The notes under the pieces were generated by a model that was given only the letters and a program-made list of their open reading frames with translations, did no database searches and was not told the origin of the DNA. Shown in pieces: positions 25,052 to 27,851 of a stretch of DNA of 27,851 nt; the stretch's first letter is position 1; every line of letters begins with the position of its first letter. The translations under genes were made by a program, and so were the position numbers. Source of the DNA: a virus; IMG/VR virus record IMGVR_UViG_3300008267_000270, positions 1 to 27,851 of that record; one strand, 5' to 3'.

Positions 25052-25784
25052 AAGTGATATTGGTCATCACTCTTTCTCCTGACGGGGCTATTACTTCTTT
25101 TGTTAGGTCTAATCTAGGTTCATTTTCCGCAATGAAATTCTTTATGTGTTTTGAATCCATTATAGGCATTGTTTCAATAAATTTGGAGATAAATCCTCTA
25201 TCATCATTTCCATCAATTGACACAATCATTTTATTTAATCTAATAGTTTGAGTTGGTGGTATTCTACCTGACGGATATTGATCAATGATACTATCAATCT
25301 CAATTAAATCTCCAATTGTCAATAATTTTAATTTAACCAAATTTCCACCTCTAGGTGATGTTGTTGTTAAATATCCATTTTCATCTGGTTTGGCATCTGT
25401 TTTTCTTATATTAAGTTCGTCCAATAAAATTGATGATGAAAATTCTTTTCCTGTTGCAGGGTCTTTTAGAAGGACATTATATTCAGGACCAAACGATGTG
25501 TTTCTTAAAAAGATCATTAAAGCCTCAATATCACCATCCAACATTTCGTCAGGTCTAAGGTCTGGTTCATAAACCTTACCTCTCAATAAAGGTAAAACAA
25601 TACTTTCTCTTATTGATTTATTAGGGTTAATATTTGATATGGTATTTTCATCAGTCGCAGTTAGATACCCAACTTTAACACTTTTCTTTTTTGATTTGTA
25701 AAAAATCCCATTAGATGGTAGTTTCACCACATCATGAGGTAAGTTAAAATCCATTTGACCATATTGATTAACATCTTGTTCCAT
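25020..25784 (-). CDS. gp26: gp26 / T4_baseplate-family protein (tail assembly or hub)
   Basis: The 254-aa protein has the layout of the T4_baseplate (gp26) family: LPSNGIFYKSKKKSVKVGYL near the start (about 20-40, the 'LPS.G..Y' motif), ATDENTISN, an IEALMIFLRNTSFGPEYNV segment (about 94-112, 'GPEY' motif), and a C-terminal LTIGDLIEIDSI helix ending in ITFGVEFFRPFF. In T4, gp26 acts in hub assembly and pairs with gp51. I chose the ATG at 25784; an upstream in-frame TTG (25829) would reach into the endonuclease gene. It lies before the tape measure, as tail-chaperone genes do, and is overlapped by the short ORF in the next frame. No Shine-Dalgarno sequence; the leader is A-rich. Confidence 0.8.
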   Translation of the reverse strand: MEQDVNQYGQMDFNLPHDVVKLPSNGIFYKSKKKSVKVGYLTATDENTISNINPNKSIRESIVLPLLRGKVYEPDLRPDEMLDGDIEALMIFLRNTSFGPEYNVLLKDPATGKEFSSSILLDELNIRKTDAKPDENGYLTTTSPRGGNLVKLKLLTIGDLIEIDSIIDQYPSGRIPPTQTIRLNKMIVSIDGNDDRGFISKFIETMPIMDSKHIKNFIAENEPRLDLTKEVIAPSGERVMTNITFGVEFFRPFF

Positions 25785-25809
25785 AATATTTTTTATTTTA
25801 AATAATAAT

Positions 25810-27405
25810 TTAATTTGTTTTTTTATCAATACTTAATTCCCATCTCGTATTACCACAATCGTATATTCTATATATTTTACGTTCAAACATAATTTCTTTT
25901 TCAGTTTTATTAGAATCAAATCCTTCTTTTATTAAAGATGATTTTTTAAAATTAAACCTATAATGTCTTTTATTTCCAATAACATACCAATAGTTTGGTT
26001 TTGATTGAGATATAAATTTGAAATTTAACTTTTCATATAAATCGCCCTTAAATAACCTAATATCAGAATATGAAATTATTTTTTTAGGGTTATTTATTTT
26101 TATAAAATTTTTTAATAGTTTTGATGCCGACCCAATAACATTAGTATTTAATTTATTACAAAATCTATTTAATTCCCATTCATCTGTTTTACCTCCCATT
26201 ATAATTCTCCCTTTTGAGAATGTCATAATAGAAACCATTTCGTCTTTAAAAAATAAACCTAATCTAACTCTTGAGTTAACGGATCCTTGAATATGGTTTT
26301 TCTCCAAAAAATCCTTACACTCTTTAAAACCAACTTCTCTTATTTCACATTTTCTAGCAAAAATTTTATTTTCAGATATTTTAATTTTATTTTTTATTAT
26401 TGATTTTATAATTTCTTGATTGTATATCCATTCATCTTCAAAAATATGAATTAATTCAATATTCTCACCCTCACATTTTATTGTTTTTTCTAAATGATAA
26501 AATGGTGTTTTAAATAACTCATTATGCCAATATAAACCATTAAATTCTATACCTAAATTATAATCCGGAATAAAAACATCAACTTCAGTTTTTTTATTTT
26601 TTAATTTAAAATTTGTTAGATATTTAACACCTATAACATCTAAAAAATCACAAATCTCATTCTCATATCCACTCCTTTGTTTAAACCCTAAAGGATTACA
26701 ATTTAAACAAACATCATAGTTTCTCTTATATCTTTCATATAATAATTGTTTTGTTAATTCAGACTTATTACCACATTTAGGACAATCAATTATAACAGAT
26801 CCTTTTTTCACCTCATTAAAATATATTTCGGAATATAAATTCTTATATTCTTGAGTGATTCTATTGTGATAATTATTTGATTTAGAATAATTATCTACAC
26901 CATATTTTAATTCGCAAGTTTTTTTATATTTTTCAATATTATTGTAATTTTCATTACCATAATTAATTAACTTTGTGTATTTACTTTTCTCAATGTTATT
27001 ATAATTTTCATCACCATAATTAATTAACTTTGTGTTTTTTTGTTTTTTAACAAATTCTTTGTGTTCTGGATAAAAGTCCACACCATATTTATCATTAAAT
27101 GTCTTTTTTTGTCTTTTGATTAATTCTTCTTTTGAAGAATTGGCACAAGATAAAGAACAAAAATCACCATATGGTTTGTCAAATCTGTTTCTAAATTTAA
27201 CTTCATTACCACACTTAAAGCATTTTGGTCTTTCTTTTAACTTATGAAAATAAAAATAAAGTTTCTCCTTGAAAGTTAGATCTTGATTTAAAGTTTTTGA
27301 GTATTCAATTATACTATTATATAATTCTAACTCATTTTTCATTAACCATTTTTCGTTGGTCTTATATCCTGATTTATTATTGATTGTGAAAAATGAAAAA
27401 TCCAT
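25810..27405 (-). CDS. Free-standing homing endonuclease, Vsr-like (EDxHD) with GNAT-like C-terminus
   Basis: The 531-aa protein starts with a Cys4 knuckle (C62, C65, C83, C87), then three tandem 19-residue units of the type K-x-T-x-L-x-x-Y-G-x-x-N-Y (about 124-178, plus a diverged KYGVDFY unit at about 106-112), a second Cys4 (C208, C211, C233, C236), and a Vsr-like nuclease core: E249 (YENEI), E274/D276 (TEVDVF), D281, E287 (IEFNGLYWH), H294 and H304. Residues of about 350-531 (CEIREVGFK ... HIQG ... RLGLFF ... SYSDIR) look like the GNAT-fold domain of phage Hef-type endonucleases. The gene is visibly richer in A+T than its neighbours. It sits between tail tube and gp26-like genes, with no coding loss seen. 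Homing at a tail gene is likely. Confidence 0.82.
   Translation of the reverse strand: MDFSFFTINNKSGYKTNEKWLMKNELELYNSIIEYSKTLNQDLTFKEKLYFYFHKLKERPKCFKCGNEVKFRNRFDKPYGDFCSLSCANSSKEELIKRQKKTFNDKYGVDFYPEHKEFVKKQKNTKLINYGDENYNNIEKSKYTKLINYGNENYNNIEKYKKTCELKYGVDNYSKSNNYHNRITQEYKNLYSEIYFNEVKKGSVIIDCPKCGNKSELTKQLLYERYKRNYDVCLNCNPLGFKQRSGYENEICDFLDVIGVKYLTNFKLKNKKTEVDVFIPDYNLGIEFNGLYWHNELFKTPFYHLEKTIKCEGENIELIHIFEDEWIYNQEIIKSIIKNKIKISENKIFARKCEIREVGFKECKDFLEKNHIQGSVNSRVRLGLFFKDEMVSIMTFSKGRIIMGGKTDEWELNRFCNKLNTNVIGSASKLLKNFIKINNPKKIISYSDIRLFKGDLYEKLNFKFISQSKPNYWYVIGNKRHYRFNFKKSSLIKEGFDSNKTEKEIMFERKIYRIYDCGNTRWELSIDKKTN
26946..27038 (-). repeat. Tandem 57-bp repeat within the endonuclease gene
   Basis: The plus-strand block beginning AATTTTCATTACCATAATTA at 26946 recurs nearly unchanged at 27003 (57 bp apart, one base differing in the first 33). 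It encodes the first two 19-aa units; the third unit is diverged. The near-identity points to recent duplication. Confidence 0.8.
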
Positions 27406-27419
27406 ACACTTATTTTTAA

Positions 27420-27426
27420 ATAAATA
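27420..27426 (-). promoter_or_regulatory. TATTTAT element upstream of the homing endonuclease
   Basis: The minus strand reads CATATATTTATTTAAAAATAAG, ending 14 nt before the ATG at 27405. It could give the inserted gene its own expression or serve the gp26/tape-measure genes behind it. Confidence 0.33.
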
Positions 27427-27464
27427 TATGGATTAATATTTTGGTTGTAAAGGGTATGTAAAAA

Positions 27465-27851
27465 CTAGTACACGAGTATACAACGATCCATACGAAGTGT
27501 TGCTGAAATATCCGCAAGAGCATCTTGACTATAAGATAATGAACCAAAGTTTACGTCAGTTAAAAAAGTTCCCTCCAATATCCATTTTTCAACAACAACT
27601 CCTGTTGGATCCAACATCTCAATATCAACATTTTTCTTATATCCCGCAGCATAACCCATACGACCTGTTACAGATTCAGCACATAAACGAACCCATTCCA
27701 TAAGAGCCTGTGATGCTGATGGTCCGATTGGGTCACGGAATTTAACCTGAATAGGATCCCAGTTAAATCTACCAGCAACAAATGTTGAGGTGTTTAAGAA
27801 TTGTATTTCAGTTGAACCGATTTTTATTGATGGTCTTGCGGCACTTTCCAC
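27465..27851 (-). CDS. gp19: Tail tube protein, gp19-like (5' end outside window)
   Basis: The visible 128 residues (the first codon in the window is GTG for Val, not a start) are the C-terminal part of a tail tube protein. FVAGRFNWDPIQVKFRDPIG (about 24-43), then WVRLCAESVTGRMGYAAGYK, NVDIEMLDPTGVVVEKWILE and GSLSYSQDALADISATLRMD fit the gp19/T4 tube family, the beta-sandwich that stacks into the inner tail tube. The T4 protein is 163 aa, so perhaps 30-40 N-terminal residues are missing. It stops with TAG (27465-27467). The gap to the endonuclease (59 nt) shows no terminator. Confidence 0.88.
   Translation of the reverse strand: MESAARPSIKIGSTEIQFLNTSTFVAGRFNWDPIQVKFRDPIGPSASQALMEWVRLCAESVTGRMGYAAGYKKNVDIEMLDPTGVVVEKWILEGTFLTDVNFGSLSYSQDALADISATLRMDRCILVY

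Noticed and set aside
25785-25829. In-frame TTG extension of the gp26-like protein into the endonuclease gene
   Set aside because: It would overlap the endonuclease C-terminus, and the family N-terminus fits better at ATG 25784.
25810-27405. Endonuclease as part of a group I intron or intein
   Set aside because: It lies between complete genes, not within one; no intron core or intein splice motifs (Cys/Ser at start, HN at end) are present, so it is a free-standing element.

Overview
The window is an AT-rich (about 30% GC by eye), tightly packed stretch of a tailed-phage genome. Every gene I can support lies on the minus strand, so transcription runs from high to low coordinates. The gene set is that of a large contractile-tailed (T4-like) phage: tail tube, gp26-type tail/baseplate protein, tape measure, gp53-like wedge, giant hub/baseplate proteins, gp25 and gp6/J on one side, and gp32-like SSB, UvsX/RecA, 5'-3' exonuclease and DnaB/gp41 helicase on the other. 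A Bacteroidetes (e.g. flavobacterial) host is my inference. It rests on A-rich leaders that almost all lack a Shine-Dalgarno sequence, a gp32 promoter that fits the Bacteroidetes TTTG/TAnnTTTG pattern, an OmpA-like domain with the 'GxASP' variant, a DUF5522-type protein, and a carboxypeptidase-regulatory-like beta domain in a structural protein.

Layout in transcription order. (1) 27851-17912: tail tube (partial), a free-standing homing endonuclease, a gp26/T4_baseplate-like protein overlapped by a short frame-shifted ORF (gp51/tail-chaperone-like), a 596-aa tape measure, and a 1696-aa tail protein with an embedded OmpA-like domain. (2) 17912-10111: gp53-like wedge, a 2184-aa hub/baseplate protein, a 74-aa protein and a Pro-rich/coiled-coil protein, closed by a strong terminator. 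(3) 10069-3044: a replication and nucleotide cassette with its own promoter: gp32-like SSB, terminator/attenuator, UvsX, exonuclease, unknown 152-aa protein, helicase, class II (B12-dependent) ribonucleotide reductase and a Cys4 DUF5522-like protein, closed by a second terminator. (4) 3017-1: baseplate resumes with gp25, gp6/J and the 5' part of a carboxypeptidase-regulatory-like structural protein that runs off the window.

The replication cassette therefore sits inside an otherwise canonical tail/baseplate cluster, with terminators at both ends. Seven of the gaps carry a TATTTAT element 5-23 nt upstream of a start codon, a candidate phage-specific promoter. The most interesting leads are this element, a possible +1 frameshift (or TTG restart) upstream of the tape measure, the OmpA-like domain in a tail protein, and the gp32 homologue that lacks the zinc ligands and ends in an SSB-like tip. 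No tRNA, CRISPR array, IS element or attachment site was seen, and no gene-free stretch exceeds 100 bases.
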